Positions 36,501 to 50,378 of a stretch of 64,000 nucleotides of DNA are shown here, piece after piece. The notes under the pieces were generated by a model. It ran no database searches. It saw only the letters and a list, made by a program, of their open reading frames with translations, and had not been told where the DNA came from. How positions within the stretch are numbered: position 1 is the stretch's first letter; the number at the start of each line of letters is the position of its first letter. Source of the DNA: Siphlonurus alternatus (Eukaryota; Arthropoda; Insecta; Ephemeroptera; Siphlonuridae); the NCBI GenBank assembly GCA_949825025.1, contig OX463781.1, positions 37,969,950-38,033,949 on the forward strand, in the 5' to 3' direction. The translations under genes and the position numbers were made by a program.

Positions 36501-37849
36501 AATTGAAATTCGGAGCACTTTTATTTGTAGCTATATTTCAGAATATTACGTATTCCTTGGATTCTGCTGCATTAAATTAGGTGAAAATGGGTTGAAAGGC
36601 CTTGTTTCAATAAGGAGCAACTTCTTGATGCGCAAAAAGTCACATTCGCTACCTTAAAAAAAGTGGAAAAGTGACCCTCCGTGAACATGTGGGGGGGTAT
36701 TGGTATTTTCAAAGTTTCGTTCCTTGTAACTTTCTTGCGGTTGCAAGGAGAGTGATGTTATATTTTTTTATTAATTTGTCATGGCAAAACAAATCGATTC
36801 CATTTCTAACACTTTGATTTCGATTCATAACTTCGACTTTTTAAAATTCCAAAAAAGGGGTTTTTCTAACGTAACCAAAATTGCCATCCCATTATCTCAG
36901 TTTAAGTTTAAGGGAGAGAGTTGAATATTGTATTGTCAAAGTCTGCTTGACGAGGAGATGCCCTAGCCTTACTAAAAATTAAAATTCGGAGCACTTTTAT
37001 TTGTAGCTATATTTCAGAATATTACGTATTCCTTGGATTCTGCTGCATTTAATTAGGTGAAAATGGTTTGAAAGGACTTGTTTCAATAAGGAGCAACTTC
37101 TTGATGCGCAAAAAGTCACATTCGCTACCTTAAAAAAAGTGGAAAAGTGACCCGCCGTGAACATGTGGGGGGGTATTGGTATTTTCAAAGTTTCGTTCCT
37201 TATAACTTTCTTGCGGTTGCAAGGAGAGTGATGTTATATTTTTTTATTAATTTGTCATGGCAAAACAAATCGATTCCACTTCTAACACTGTGATTTCGAT
37301 TCATAACTTCGACTTTTTAAAATTCCAAAAAAGGGGTTTTTCTAACGTAACCAAAATTGCCATCCCATTATCTCAGTTTAAGTTTAAGGGAGAGAGTTGA
37401 ATATTGTATTGTCAAAGTCTGCTTGACGAGGAGATGCCCTAGCCCTACTAAAAATTAAAATTCGGAGCACTTTTATTTGTAGCTATATTTCAGAATATTA
37501 CGTATTCCTTGGATTCTGCTGCATTTAATTAGGTGAAAATGGTTTGAAAGGCCTTGTTTCAATAAGGAGCAACTTCTTGATGCGCAAAAAGTCACATTCG
37601 CTACCTTAAAAAAAGTGGAAAAGTGACCCTCCGTGAACATGTGGGGGGGTATTTGTATTTTCAAAGTTTCGTTCCTTATAACTTTCTTGCGGTTGCAAGG
37701 AGAGTGATGTTATATTTTTTTATTAATTTGTCATGGCAAAACAAATCGATTCCACTTCTAACACTTTGATTTCGATTCATAACTTCGACTTTTTAAAATT
37801 CCAATAAAGGGGTATTTCTAACGTAACCAAAATTGCCATCCCATTATCT

Positions 37850-40800
37850 CAGTTTAAGTTTAAGGGAGAGAGTTGAAAATTGTATTGTCAAAGTCTGCTT
37901 GACGAGGAGATGCCCTAGCCCTACTAAAAATTAAAATTCGGAGCACTTTTATTTGTAGCTATATTTCAGAATATTACGTATTCCTTGGATTCTGCTGCAT
38001 TTAATTAGGTGAAAATGGGTTGAAAGGCCTTGTTTCAATAAGGAGCAACTTCTTGATGCGCAAAAAGTCACATTCGCTATATTAAAAAAAGAGGAAAAGT
38101 GACCCACCGTGAACATGTGGGGGGGTATTTGTATTTTCAAAGTTTCGTTCCTTATAACTTTCTTGCGGTTGCAAGGAGAGTGATGTTATATTTTTTTATT
38201 AATTTGTCATGGCAAAACAAATCGATTCCACTTCTAACACTTTGATTTCGATTCATAACTTCGACTTTTTAAAATTCCAAAAAAGGGGTTTTTCTAACGT
38301 AACCAAAATTGCCATCCCATTATCTCAGTTTGAGTTTAAGGGAGAGAGTTGAAAGTAGTATTGTCAAAGTCTGCTTGACGAGGAGATGCCCTAGCCCTAC
38401 TAAAAATTGAAATTCGGAGCACTTTTATTTGTAGCTATATTTCAGAATATTACGTATTCCTTGGATTCTGCTGCATTTAATTAGGTGAAAATGGGTTGAA
38501 AGGCATTGTTTCAATAAGGAGCTACTTCTTGATGCGCAAAAAGTCACATTCGCTACCTTAAAAAAAGTGGAAAAGTGACCCTCCGTGAACATGTGGGGGG
38601 GTATTGGTATTTTCAAAGTTTCGTTCCTTATAAGTTTCATGCGGTTGCAAGGAGAGTTATGTTATATTTTTTTATTAATTCGTCATGGCAAAACAAATCG
38701 ATTACACTTCTAACACTTTGATTTCGATTCATAACTTCGACATTTTAAAATTCCAAAAAAGGGGTTTTTCTAACGTAACCAAAATTGCCATCCCATTATC
38801 TCAGTTTAAGTTTAAGGGAGGGAGTTGAAAGTAGTATTGTCAAAGTCTGCTTGACGAGGAGATGCCCTAGCCCTACTAAAAATTGAAATTCGGAGCAATT
38901 TTATTTGTAGCTATATTTCAGAATATTACGTATTCCTTGGATTCTGCTGCATTAAATTAGGTGAAAATGGGTTGAAAGGCCTTGTTTCAATAAGGAGCAA
39001 CTTCTTGATGCGCAAAAAGTCACATTCGCTACCTTAAAAAAAGTGGAAAAGTGACCCTCCGTGAACATGTGGGGGGGTATTGGTATTTTCAAAGTTTCGT
39101 TCCTTATAAGTTTCATGCGGTTGCAAGGAGAGTTATGTTATATTTTTTTATTAATTCGTCATGGCAAAACAAATCGATTCCACTTCTAACACTTTGATTT
39201 TGATTCATAACTTCGACTTTTTAAAATTCCAAAAAAGGGGTTTTTCTAACATAACCAAAATTGCCATCCCATTATCTCAGTTTAAGTTTCAGGGAGAGAG
39301 TTGAAAGTAGTATTGTCAAAGTCTGCTTGACGAGGACATGCCTTAGCCCTACTAAAAATTGAAATTCGGAGCACTTTTATTTGTAGCTATATTTCAGAAT
39401 ATTATACGTATTCCTTGGATTCTGCTGCATTAAATTAGGTGAAAATGGGTTGAAAGGCCTTGTTTCAATAAGGAGCAACTTCTTGATGCGCAAAAAGTCA
39501 CATTCGCTATATTAAAAAAAGAGGAAAAGTGACCCACCGTGAACATGTGGGGGGGTATTTGTATTTTCAAAGTTTCGTTCCTTATAACTTTCTTGCGGTT
39601 GCAAGGAGAGTGATGTAATATTTTTTTATTAATTTGTCATGGCAAAACAAATCGATTCCACTTCTAACACTTTGATTTCGATTCATAACTTCGACTTTTT
39701 AAAATTCCAAAAAAGGGGTTTTTATAACGTAACCAAAATTGCCATCCCATTATCTCAGTTTAAGTTTAAGGGAGAGAGTTGAAAGTAGTATTGTCAAAGT
39801 CTGCTTTACGAGGAGATGCCCTAGCCCTACTAAAAATTGAAATTATGAGCACTTTTATTTGTAGCTATATTTCAGAATATTACGTATTCCTTGGATTCTG
39901 CTGCATTAAATTAGGTGAAAATGGGTTGAAAGGCATTGTTTCAATAAGGAGCTACTTCTTGATGCGCAAAAAGTCACATTCGCTACCTTAAAAAAAGTGG
40001 AAAAGTGACCCTCCGTGAACATGTGGGGGGGTATTGGTATTTTCAAAGTTTCGTTCCTTATAAGTTTCATGCGGTTGCAAGGAGAGTTATGTTATATTTT
40101 TTTATTAATTCGTCATGGCAAAACAAATCGATTACACTTCTAACACTTTGATTTCGATTCATAACTTCGACTTTTTAAAATTCCAAAAAAGGGGTTTTTC
40201 TATCATAACCAAAATTGCCATCCCATTATCTCAGTTTAAGTTTAAGGGAGAGAGTTGAAAGTAGTATTGTCAAAGTCTGCTTGACGAGGACATGCCTTAG
40301 CCCTACTAAAAATTGAAATTCGGAGCACTTTTATTTGTAGCTATATTTCAGAATATTACGTATTTCGTGGATTCTGCTGCATTAAATTAGGTGAAAATGG
40401 GTTGAAAGGCATTGTTTCAATAAGGAGCTACTTCTTGATGCGCAAAAAGTCACATTCGCTACCTTAAAAAAAGTGGAAAAGTGACCCTCCGTGAACATGT
40501 GGGGGGGTATTGGTATTTTCAAAGTTTCGTTCCTTATAAGTTTCATGCGGTTGCAAGGAGAGTTATGTTATATTTTTTTATTAATTCGTCATGGCAAAAC
40601 AAATCGATTACACTTCTAACACTTTGATTTCGATTCATAACTTCGACTTTTTAAAATTCCAATAAAGGGGTATTTCTAACGTAACCAAAATTGCCATCCC
40701 ATTATCTCAGTTTAAGTTTAAGGGAGAGAGTTGAAAATTGTATTGTCAAAGTCTGCTTGACGAGGAGATGCCCTAGCCCTACTAAAAATTAAAATTCGGA

Positions 40801-43565
40801 GCACTTTTATTTGTAGCTATATTTCAGAATATTACGTATTCCTTGGATTCTGCTGCATTTAATTAGGTGAAAATGGGTTGAAAGGCCTTGTTTCAATAAG
40901 GAGCAACTTCTTGATGCGCAAAAAGTCACATTCGCTATATTAAAAAAAGAGGAAAAGTGACCCACCGTGAACATGTGGGGGGGTATTTGTATTTTCAAAG
41001 TTTCGTTCCTTATAACTTTCTTGCGGTTGCAAGGAGAGTGATGTTATATTTTTTTATTAATTTGTCATGGCAAAACAAATCGATTCCACTTCTAACACTT
41101 TGATTTCGATTCATAACTTCGACTTTTTAAAATTCCAAAAAAGGGGTTTTTCTAACGTAACCAAAATTGCCATCCCATTATCTCAGTTTGAGTTTAAGGG
41201 AGAGAGTTGAAAGTAGTATTGTCAAAGTCTGCTTGACGAGGAGATGCCCTAGCCCTACTAAAAATTGAAATTCGGAGCACTTTTATTTGTAGCTATATTT
41301 CAGAATATTACGTATTCCTTGGATTCTGCTGCATTTAATTAGGTGAAAATGGGTTGAAAGGCATTGTTTCAATAAGGAGCTACTTCTTGATGCGCAAAAA
41401 GTCACATTCGCTACCTTAAAAAAAGTGGAAAAGTGACCCTCCGTGAACATGTGGGGGGGTATTGGTATTTTCAAAGTTTCGTTCCTTATAAGTTTCATGC
41501 GGTTGCAAGGAGAGTTATGTTATATTTTTTTATTAATTCGTCATGGCAAAACAAATCGATTACACTTCTAACACTTTGATTTCGATTCATAACTTCGACA
41601 TTTTAAAATTCCAAAAAAGGGGTTTTTCTAACGTAACCAAAATTGCCATCCCATTATCTCAGTTTAAGTTTAAGGGAGGGAGTTGAAAGTAGTATTGTCA
41701 AAGTCTGCTTGACGAGGAGATGCCCTAGCCCTACTAAAAATTGAAATTCGGAGCAATTTTATTTGTAGCTATATTTCAGAATATTACGTATTCCTTGGAT
41801 TCTGCTGCATTAAATTAGGTGAAAATGGGTTGAAAGGCCTTGTTTCAATAAGGAGCAACTTCTTGATGCGCAAAAAGTCACATTCGCTACCTTAAAAAAA
41901 GTGGAAAAGTGACCCTCCGTGAACATGTGGGGGGGTATTGGTATTTTCAAAGTTTCGTTCCTTATAAGTTTCATGCGGTTGCAAGGAGAGTTATGTTATA
42001 TTTTTTTATTAATTCGTCATGGCAAAACAAATCGATTCCACTTCTAACACTTTGATTTTGATTCATAACTTCGACTTTTTAAAATTCCAAAAAAGGGGTT
42101 TTTCTAACATAACCAAAATTGCCATCCCATTATCTCAGTTTAAGTTTCAGGGAGAGAGTTGAAAGTAGTATTGTCAAAGTCTGCTTGACGAGGACATGCC
42201 TTAGCCCTACTAAAAATTGAAATTCGGAGCACTTTTATTTGTAGCTATATTTCAGAATATTATACGTATTCCTTGGATTCTGCTGCATTAAATTAGGTGA
42301 AAATGGGTTGAAAGGCCTTGTTTCAATAAGGAGCAACTTCTTGATGCGCAAAAAGTCACATTCGCTATATTAAAAAATGAGGAAAAGTGACCCACCGTGA
42401 ACATGTGGGGGGGTATTTGTATTTTCAAAGTTTCGTTCCTTATAACTTTCTTGCGGTTGCAAGGAGAGTGATGTAATATTTTTTTATTAATTTGTCATGG
42501 CAAAACAAATCGATTCCACTTCTAACACTTTGATTTCGATTCATAACTTCGACTTTTTAAAATTCCAAAAAAGGGGTTTTTATAACGTAACCAAAATTGC
42601 CATCCCATTATCTCAGTTTAAGTTTAAGGGAGAGAGTTGAAAGTAGTATTGTCAAAGTCTGCTTTACGAGGAGATGCCCTAGCCCTACTAAAAATTGAAA
42701 TTATGAGCACTTTTATTTGTAGCTATATTTCAGAATATTACGTATTCCTTGGATTCTGCTGCATTAAATTAGGTGAAAATGGGTTGAAAGGCATTGTTTC
42801 AATAAGGAGCTACTTCTTGATGCGCAAAAAGTCACATTCGCTACCTTAAAAAAAGTGGAAAAGTGACCCTCCGTGAACATGTGGGGGGGTATTGGTATTT
42901 TCAAAGTTTCGTTCCTTATAAGTTTCATGCGGTTGCAAGGAGAGTTATGTTATATTTTTTTATTAATTCGTCATGGCAAAACAAATCGATTACACTTCTA
43001 ACACTTTGATTTCGATTCATAACTTCGACTTTTTAAAATTCCAAAAAAGGGGTTTTTCTATCATAACCAAAATTGCCATCCCATTATCTCAGTTTAAGTT
43101 TAAGGGAGAGAGTTGAAAGTAGTATTGTCAAAGTCTGCTTGACGAGGACATGCCTTAGCCCTACTAAAAATTGAAATTCGGAGCACTTTTATTTGTAGCT
43201 ATATTTCAGAATATTACGTATTTCGTGGATTCTGCTGCATTAAATTAGGTGAAAATGGGTTGAAAGGCATTGTTTCAATAAGGAGCTACTTCTTGATGTG
43301 CAAAAAGTCACATTCGCTACCTTAAAAAAAGTGGAAAAGTGACCCTCCGTGAACATGTGGGGGGGTATTGGTATTTTCAAAGTTTCGTTCCTTATAAGTT
43401 TCATGCGGTTGCAAGGAGAGTTATGTTATATTTTTTTATTAATTCGTCATGGCAAAACAAATCGATTACACTTCTAACACTTTGATTTCGATTCATAACT
43501 TCGACTTTTTAAAATTCCAAAAAAGGGGTTTTTCTATCATAACCAAAATTGCCATCCCATTATCT
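37850..43565. repeat. Six-monomer higher-order repeat, two units of 2,858 bp
   Basis: Two near-identical blocks. Markers include GGAGCAATTTT (about 38,893 and 41,751), CGACATTTTAAAA (about 38,748 and 41,606), AAGTTTCAGGG (about 39,284 and 42,142), the dinucleotide-insert ATTATACGTA (39,401 and 42,259) and GAAATTATGAGC (about 39,839 and 42,697). All pairs are 2,858 bp apart. The units differ only at isolated bases, for example AAAAAATGAGG in the second. Confidence 0.8.
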
Positions 43566-46500
43566 CAGTTTAAGTTTAAGGGAGAGAGTTGAAAGTAGTA
43601 TTGTCAAAGTCTGCTTGACGAGGAGATGCCTTAGCCCTACTAAAAATTGAAATTCGGAGCACTTTTATTTGTAGCTATATTTCAGAATATTATACGTATT
43701 CCTTGGATTCTGCTGCATTAAATTAGGTGAAAATGGGTTGAAAGGCCTTGTTTCAATAAGGAGCAACTTCTTGATGCGCAAAAAGTCACATTCGCTATAT
43801 TAAAAAAAGAGGAAAAGTGACCCACCGTGAACATGTGGGGGGGTATTTGTATTTTCAAAGTTTCGTTCCTTATAACTTTCTTGCGGTTGCAAGGAGAGTG
43901 ATGTTATATTTTTTTATTAATTTGTCATGGCAAAACAAATCGATTCCACTTCTAACACTTTGATTTCGATTCATAACTTCGACTTTTTAAAATTCCAAAA
44001 AAGGGGTTTTTATAACGTAACCAACATTGCCATCCCATTATCTCAGTTTAAGTTTAAGGGAGAGAGTTGAAAGTAGTATTGTCAAAGTCTGCTTTACGAG
44101 GAGATGCCCTAGCCCTACTAAAAATTGAAATTCGGAGCACTTTTATTTGTAGCTATATTTCAGAATATTACGTATTCCTTGGATTCTGCTGCATTAAATT
44201 AGGTGAAAATGGGTTGAAAGGCATTGTTTCAATAAGGAGCTACTTCTTGATGCGCAAAAAGTCACATTCGCTACCTTAAAAAAAGTGGAAAAGTGACCCT
44301 CCGTGAACATGTGGGGGGGTATTGGTATTTTCAAAGTTTCGTTCCTTATAAGTTTCATGCGGTTGCAAGGAGAGTTATGTTATATTTTTTTATTAATTCG
44401 TCATGGCAAAACAAATCGATTACACTTCTAACACTTTGATTTCGATTCATAACTTCGACTTTTTAAAATTCCAAAAAAGGGGTTTTTCTATCATAACCAA
44501 AATTGCCATCCCATTATCTCAGTTTAAGTTTAAGGGAGAGAGTTGAAAGTAGTATTGTCAAAGTCTGCTTGACGAGGAGATGCCTTAGCCCTACTAAAAA
44601 TTGAAATTCGGAGCACTTTTATTTGTAGCTATATTTCAGAATATTACGTATTCCTTGGATTCTGCTGCATTTAATTAGGTGAAAATGGGTTGAAAGGCAT
44701 TGTTTCAATAAGGAGCTACTTCTTGATGCGCAAAAAGTCACATTCGCTACCTTAAAAAAAGTGGAAAAGTGACCCTCCGTGAACATGTGGGGGGGTATTG
44801 GTATTTTCAAAGTTTCGTTCCTTATAAGTTTCATGCGGTTGCAAGGAGAGTTATGTTATATTTTTTTATTAATTCGTCATGGCAAAACAAATCGATTACA
44901 CTTCTAACACTTTGATTTCGATTCATAACTTCGACATTTTAAAATTCCAAAAAAGGGGTTTTTCTAACGTAACCAAAATTGCCATCCCATTATCTCAGTT
45001 TAAGTTTAAGGGAGGGAGTTGAAAGTAGTATTGTCAAAGTCTGCTTGACGAGGAGATGCCCTAGCCCTACTAAAAATTGAAATTCGGAGCAATTTTATTT
45101 GTAGCTATATTTCAGAATATTACGTATTCCTTGGATTCTGCTGCATTAAATTAGGTGAAAATGGGTTGAAAGGCCTTGTTTCAATAAGGAGCAACTTCTT
45201 GATGCGCAAAAAGTCACATTCGCTACCTTAAAAAAAGTGGAAAAGTGACCCTCCGTGAACATGTGGGGGGGTATTGGTATTTTCAAAGTTTCGTTCCTTA
45301 TAAGTTTCATGCGGTTGCAAGGAGAGTTATGTTATATTTTTTTATTAATTCGTCATGGCAAAACAAATCGATTCCACTTCTAACACTTTGATTTTGATTC
45401 ATAACTTCGACTTTTTAAAATTCCAAAAAAGGGGTTTTTCTAACATAACCAAAATTGCCATCCCATTATCTCAGTTTAAGTTTCAGGGAGAGAGTTGAAA
45501 GTAGTATTGTCAAAGTCTGCTTGACGAGGACATGCCTTAGCCCTACTAAAAATTGAAAATCGGAGCACTTTTATTTGTAGCTATATTTCAGAATATTACG
45601 TATTTCGTGGATTCTGCTGCATTAAATTAGGTGAAAATGGGTTGAAAGGCCTTGTTTCAATAAGGAGCAACTTCTTGATGCGCAAAAAGTCACATTCGCT
45701 ACCTTAAAAAAAGTGGAAAAGTGACCCTCCGTGAACATGTGGGGGGGTATTGGTATTTTCAAAGTTTCGTTCCTTATAAGTTTCATGCGGTTGCAAGGAG
45801 AGTTATGTTATATTTTTTTATTAATTCGTCATGGCAAAACAAATCGATTACACTTCTAACACTTTGATTTCGATTCATAACTTCGACTTTTTAAAATTCC
45901 AAAAAAGGGGTTTTTCTATCATAACCAAAATTGCCATCCCATTATCTCAGTTTAAGTTTAAGGGAGAGAGTTGAAAGTAGTATTGTCAAAGTCTGCTTGA
46001 CGAGGAGATGCCTTAGCCCTACTAAAAATTGAAATTCGGAGCACTTTTATTTGTAGCTATATTTCAGAATATTATACGTATTCCTTGGATTCTGCTGCAT
46101 TAAATTAGGTGAAAATGGGTTGAAAGGCCTTGTTTCAATAAGGAGCAACTTCTTGATGCGCAAAAAGTCACATTCGCTATATTAAAAAAAGAGGAAAAGT
46201 GACCCACCGTGAACATGTGGGGGGGTATTTGTATTTTCAAAGTTTCGTTCCTTATAACTTTCTTGCGGTTGCAAGGAGAGTGATGTAATATTTTTTTATT
46301 AATTTGTCATGGCAAAACAAATCGATTCCACTTCTAACACTTTGATTTCGATTCATAACTTCGACTTTTTAAAATTCCAAAAAAGGGGTTTTTATAACGT
46401 AACCAAAATTGCCATCCCATTATCTCAGTTTAAGTTTAAGGGAGAGAGTTGAAAGTAGTATTGTCAAAGTCTGCTTGACGAGGAGATGCCCTAGCCCTAC

Positions 46501-49293
46501 TAAAAATTGAAATTCGGAGCACTTTTATTTGTAGCTATATTTCAGAATATTACGTATTCCTTGGATTCTGCTGCATTTAATTAGGTGAAAATGGGTTGAA
46601 AGGCATTGTTTCAATAAGGAGCTACTTCTTGATGCGCAAAAAGTCACATTCGCTACCTTAAAAAAAGTGGAAAAGTGACCCTCCGTGAACATGTGGGGGG
46701 GTATTGGTATTTTCAAAGTTTCGTTCCTTATAAGTTTCATGCGGTTGCAAGGAGAGTTATGTTATATTTTTTTATTAATTCGTCATGGCAAAACAAATTG
46801 ATTACACTTCTAACACTTTGATTTCGATTCATAACTTCGACATTTTAAAATTCCAAAAAAGGGGTTTTTCTAACGTAACCAAAATTGCCATCCCATTATC
46901 TCAGTTTAAGTTTAAGGGAGGGAGTTGAAAGTAGTATTGTCAAAGTCTGCTTGACGAGGAGATGCCCTAGCCCTACTAAAAATTGAAATTCAGAGCAATT
47001 TTATTTGTAGCTATATTTCAGAATATTACGTATTCCTTGGATTCTGCTGCATTAAATTAGGTGAAAATGGGTTGAAAGGCCTTGTTTCAATAAGGAGCAA
47101 CTTCTTGATGCGCAAAAAGTCACATTCGCTACCTTAAAAAAAGTGGAAAAGTGACCCTCCGTGAACATGTGGGGGGGTATTGGTATTTTCAAAGTTTCGT
47201 TCCTTATAAGTTTCATGCGGTTGCAAGGAGAGTTATGTTATATTTTTTTATTAATTCGTCATGGCAAAACAAATCGATTCCACTTCTAACACTTTGATTT
47301 TGATTCATAACTTCGACTTTTTAAAATTCCAAAAAAGGGGTTTTTCTAACATAACCAAAATTGCCATCCCATTATCTCAGTTTAAGTTTCAGGGAGAGAG
47401 TTGAAAGTAGTATTGTCAAAGTCTGCTTGACGAGGACATGCCTTAGCCCTACTAAAAATTGAAATTCGGAGCACTTTTATTTGTAGCTATATTTCAGAAT
47501 ATTACGTATTTCGTGGATTCTGCTGCATTAAATTAGGTGAAAATGGGTTGAAAGGCCTTGTTTCAATAATGAGCAACTTCTTGATGCGCAAAAAGTCACA
47601 TTCGCTACCTTAAAAAAAGTGGAAAAGTGACCCTCCGTGAACATGTGGGGGGGTATTGGTATTTTCAAAGTTTCGTTCCTTATAAGTTTCATGCGGTTGC
47701 AAGGAGAGTTTTGTTATATTTTTTTATTAATTCGTCATGGCAAAACAAATCGATTACACTTCTAACACTTTGATTTCGATTCATAACTTCGACTTTTTAA
47801 AATTCCAAAAAAGGGGTTTTTCTATCATAACCAAAATTGCCATCCCATTATCTCAGTTTAAGTTTAAGGGAGAGAGTTGAAAGTAGTATTGTCAAAGTCT
47901 GCTTGACGAGGAGATGCCTTAGCCCTACTAAAAATTGAAATTCGGAGCACTTTTATTTGTAGCTATATTTCAGAATATTATACGTATTCCTTGGATTCTG
48001 CTGCATTAAATTAGGTGAAAATGGGTTGAAAGGCCTTGTTTCAATAAGGAGCAACTTCTTGATGCGCAAAAAGTCACATTCGCTACCTTAAAAAAAGTGG
48101 AAAAGTGACCCTCCGTGAACATGTGGGGGGGTATTGGTATTTTCAAAGTTTCGTTCCTTATAAGTTTCATGCGGTTGCAAGGAGAGTTATGTTATATTTT
48201 TTTATTAATTCGTCATGGCAAAACAAATCGATTCCACTTCTAACACTTTGATTTTGATTCATAACTTCGACTTTTTAAAATTCCAAAAAAGGGGTTTTTC
48301 TAACATAACCAAAATTGCCATCCCATTATCTCAGTTTAAGTTTCAGGGAGAGAGTTGAAAGTAGTATTGTCAAAGTCTGCTTGACGAGGACATGCCTTAG
48401 CCCTACTAAAAATTGAAATTCGGAGCACTTTTATTTGTAGCTATATTTCAGAATATTACGTATTTCGTGGATTCTGCTGCATTAAATTAGGTGAAAATGG
48501 GTTGAAAGGCCTTGTTTCAATAATGAGCAACTTCTTGATGCGCAAAAAGTCACATTCGCTACCTTAAAAAAAGTGGAAAAGTGACCCTCCGTGAACATGT
48601 GGGGGGGTATTGGTATTTTCAAAGTTTCGTTCCTTATAAGTTTCATGCGGTTGCAAGGAGAGTTATGTTATATTTTTTTATTAATTCGTCATGGCAAAAC
48701 AAATCGATTACACTTCTAACACTTTGATTTCGATTCATAACTTCGACTTTTTAAAATTCCAAAAAAGGGGTTTTTCTATCATAACCAAAATTGCCATCCC
48801 ATTATCTCAGTTTAAGTTTAAGGGAGAGAGTTGAAAGTAGTATTGTCAAAGTCTGCTTGACGAGGAGATGCCTTAGCCCTACTAAAAATTGAAATTCGGA
48901 GCACTTTTATTTGTAGCTATATTTCAGAATATTATACGTATTCCTTGGATTCTGCTGCATTAAATTAGGTGAAAATGGGTTGAAAGGCCTTGTTTCAATA
49001 AGGAGCAACTTCTTGATGCGCAAAAAGTCACATTCGCTATATTAAAAAAAGAGGAAAAGTGACCCACCGTGAACATGTGGGGGGGTATTTGTATTTTCAA
49101 AGTTTCGTTCCTTATAACTTTCTTGCGGTTGCAAGGAGAGTGATGTAATATTTTTTTATTAATTTGTCATGGCAAAACAAATCGATTCCACTTCTAACAC
49201 TTTGATTTCGATTCATAACTTCGACTTTTTAAAATTCCAAAAAAGGGGTTTTTATAACGTAACCAAAATTGCCATCCCATTATCTCAGTTTAA

Positions 49294-49995
49294 GGTCTGT
49301 CGCTATGAAAATATGCAAGTGGAATGAAAAGAGATGTCACTACCAGTCTTTAGTAAATGATGTCCGAGATTGGGTGATTTTAATTCCAACATTTCAAAGG
49401 AAATAATAAGATTAACCGTTTTAAAATGAGCAACAGTCATTATAATTATGTTTATCTATTTCCTAGTCTGATTAATTTGTGAATACAATAATTATATGAT
49501 AAGTTATTGCAGTTAAAAAAATGCCCCTATAACTCAGAGAGCAAAAGCTCAAGGCAAAGAAAGAAATATGAAGGGCAGCCGTGCCGTGATGAATGCTCCT
49601 GCTCTACCGTTGCGAGTGCGCCTCAACATTCCATTGTATTTTAAATTGAATAGAAGGGAGAGTAACGGTAAATAAACAAATATGTATTATTTTGAAAGAA
49701 TTAATATTATGATTTTTAGGATAGTAAGCATCGAAACTTTTTTTTTTTTCGATAAAAAAATAAAATATATTATTGTATTTTTTAATTCCTTTTGTTATAT
49801 ATAATGAATCTAACTCGAATCTAAGTAATAATCCTAATAATTACGTAATTTTATATATTAAAATTTACTATCATTCATAATGCTGTTTCGCTTTATGTGG
49901 CTCATCATATCTAATCATATGCTTGAAATAAAAATAATTTGATAATAATTTGTTTCTGAATCCGCGCCTGATTATATTTATATATATATTAATAA
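49294..49995. other. Left part of the 2-kb element, non-coding
   Basis: AT-rich DNA with one more balanced patch at about 49,530-49,640 (CAGAGAGCAAAAGCTC, GCCGTGCCGTGATGAATGC). It is not recognised as a known repeat, and no open frame is worth calling. Confidence 0.45.
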
Positions 49996-50378
49996 TTTTT
50001 TTTTTTACAAGGATACACCCCTAAGAGCTTACAGCTCGCGGCGGGGTACTGGGTAGGGATATAAGGTAGGGAACGGATAGTGGCCACGGCCTGCATGCTT
50101 ACGCGTCCCAGCATTCGCTGAGGTGAGACTGAGGGAACCGTGGAAAACCTCAGTCAGGACGGACACCTTTACTTTTTCTCAATGGACCAAAGCGATGTCC
50201 AAAGCCTGGAGAACCACACACAAGTGCATCACTGCACTGGGTGGAAAGCGAGACGAATTTACCCCAGGGAGGGAGCAGCGTATTTTTTACTTGAAACGGT
50301 CACCCATCCAAGTACTAACCACGCTCGACGTAGCTTGACTTCGGTGATCTAACGAGAACCGGTCAATGCACTGCGCCA
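49996..50378 (-). mobile_element. 5S-rRNA-derived SINE, well-preserved copy (minus strand)
   Basis: On the minus strand the head (complement of about 50,298-50,378) reads GCAGTGCATTGACCGGTTCT, then GATCACCGAAGTCAAGC, ACGTCGAGCG and TAGTACTTGGATGGGTGACC. It retains the 5S internal promoter, including an intact box C. A unique body follows with CTGACTGAGGTTTTCC, CGGTTCCCTCAGTCTCACC and GCGAATGCTGGGA. It ends in GGGGTGTATCCTTGT and a poly-A of about 11 bp (T run at 49,996-50,006 on the plus strand). About 383 bp, non-coding. Flanking TTAATAATT and AATAATATT may be remnants of a target duplication, but the context is too AT-rich to be sure. It is not a 5S gene, because the 5' and 3' ends of 5S RNA are absent. 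Confidence 0.85.

Larger units (their letters stand above)
11661..49293. repeat. 476-bp tandem satellite, block A (about 79 monomers)
   Basis: Head-to-tail repeat with spacing of 476 bp, varying by a few bases. A clean reference monomer is 19,289-19,764, starting CAGTTTAAGTTTAAGGG and ending TGCCATCCCATTATCT. Each monomer carries a TACGTA site (19,414-19,419 in the reference), a run of six or seven G's (19,558-19,564) and an ATCGAT site (19,660-19,665). AT content is about two thirds. Within a monomer CGATTC is followed 26 bp later by a second CGATTC and similar bases, a trace of an internal duplication. The leftmost monomers are the most diverged, with spacings 477, 476, 487 and 476. Nothing in it resembles rDNA, histone genes, a telomere repeat or a tandem gene family. 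A centromeric or heterochromatic role is possible but unproven. Confidence 0.95.

Noticed and set aside
50123..50352. Overlapping open frames of 70-71 codons
   Set aside because: These are two frames of the same SINE body, with no similarity to a protein.
50298..50378. A 5S rRNA gene
   Set aside because: Only the internal promoter part of 5S is present; the terminal stem halves are missing and a SINE body with poly-A follows.
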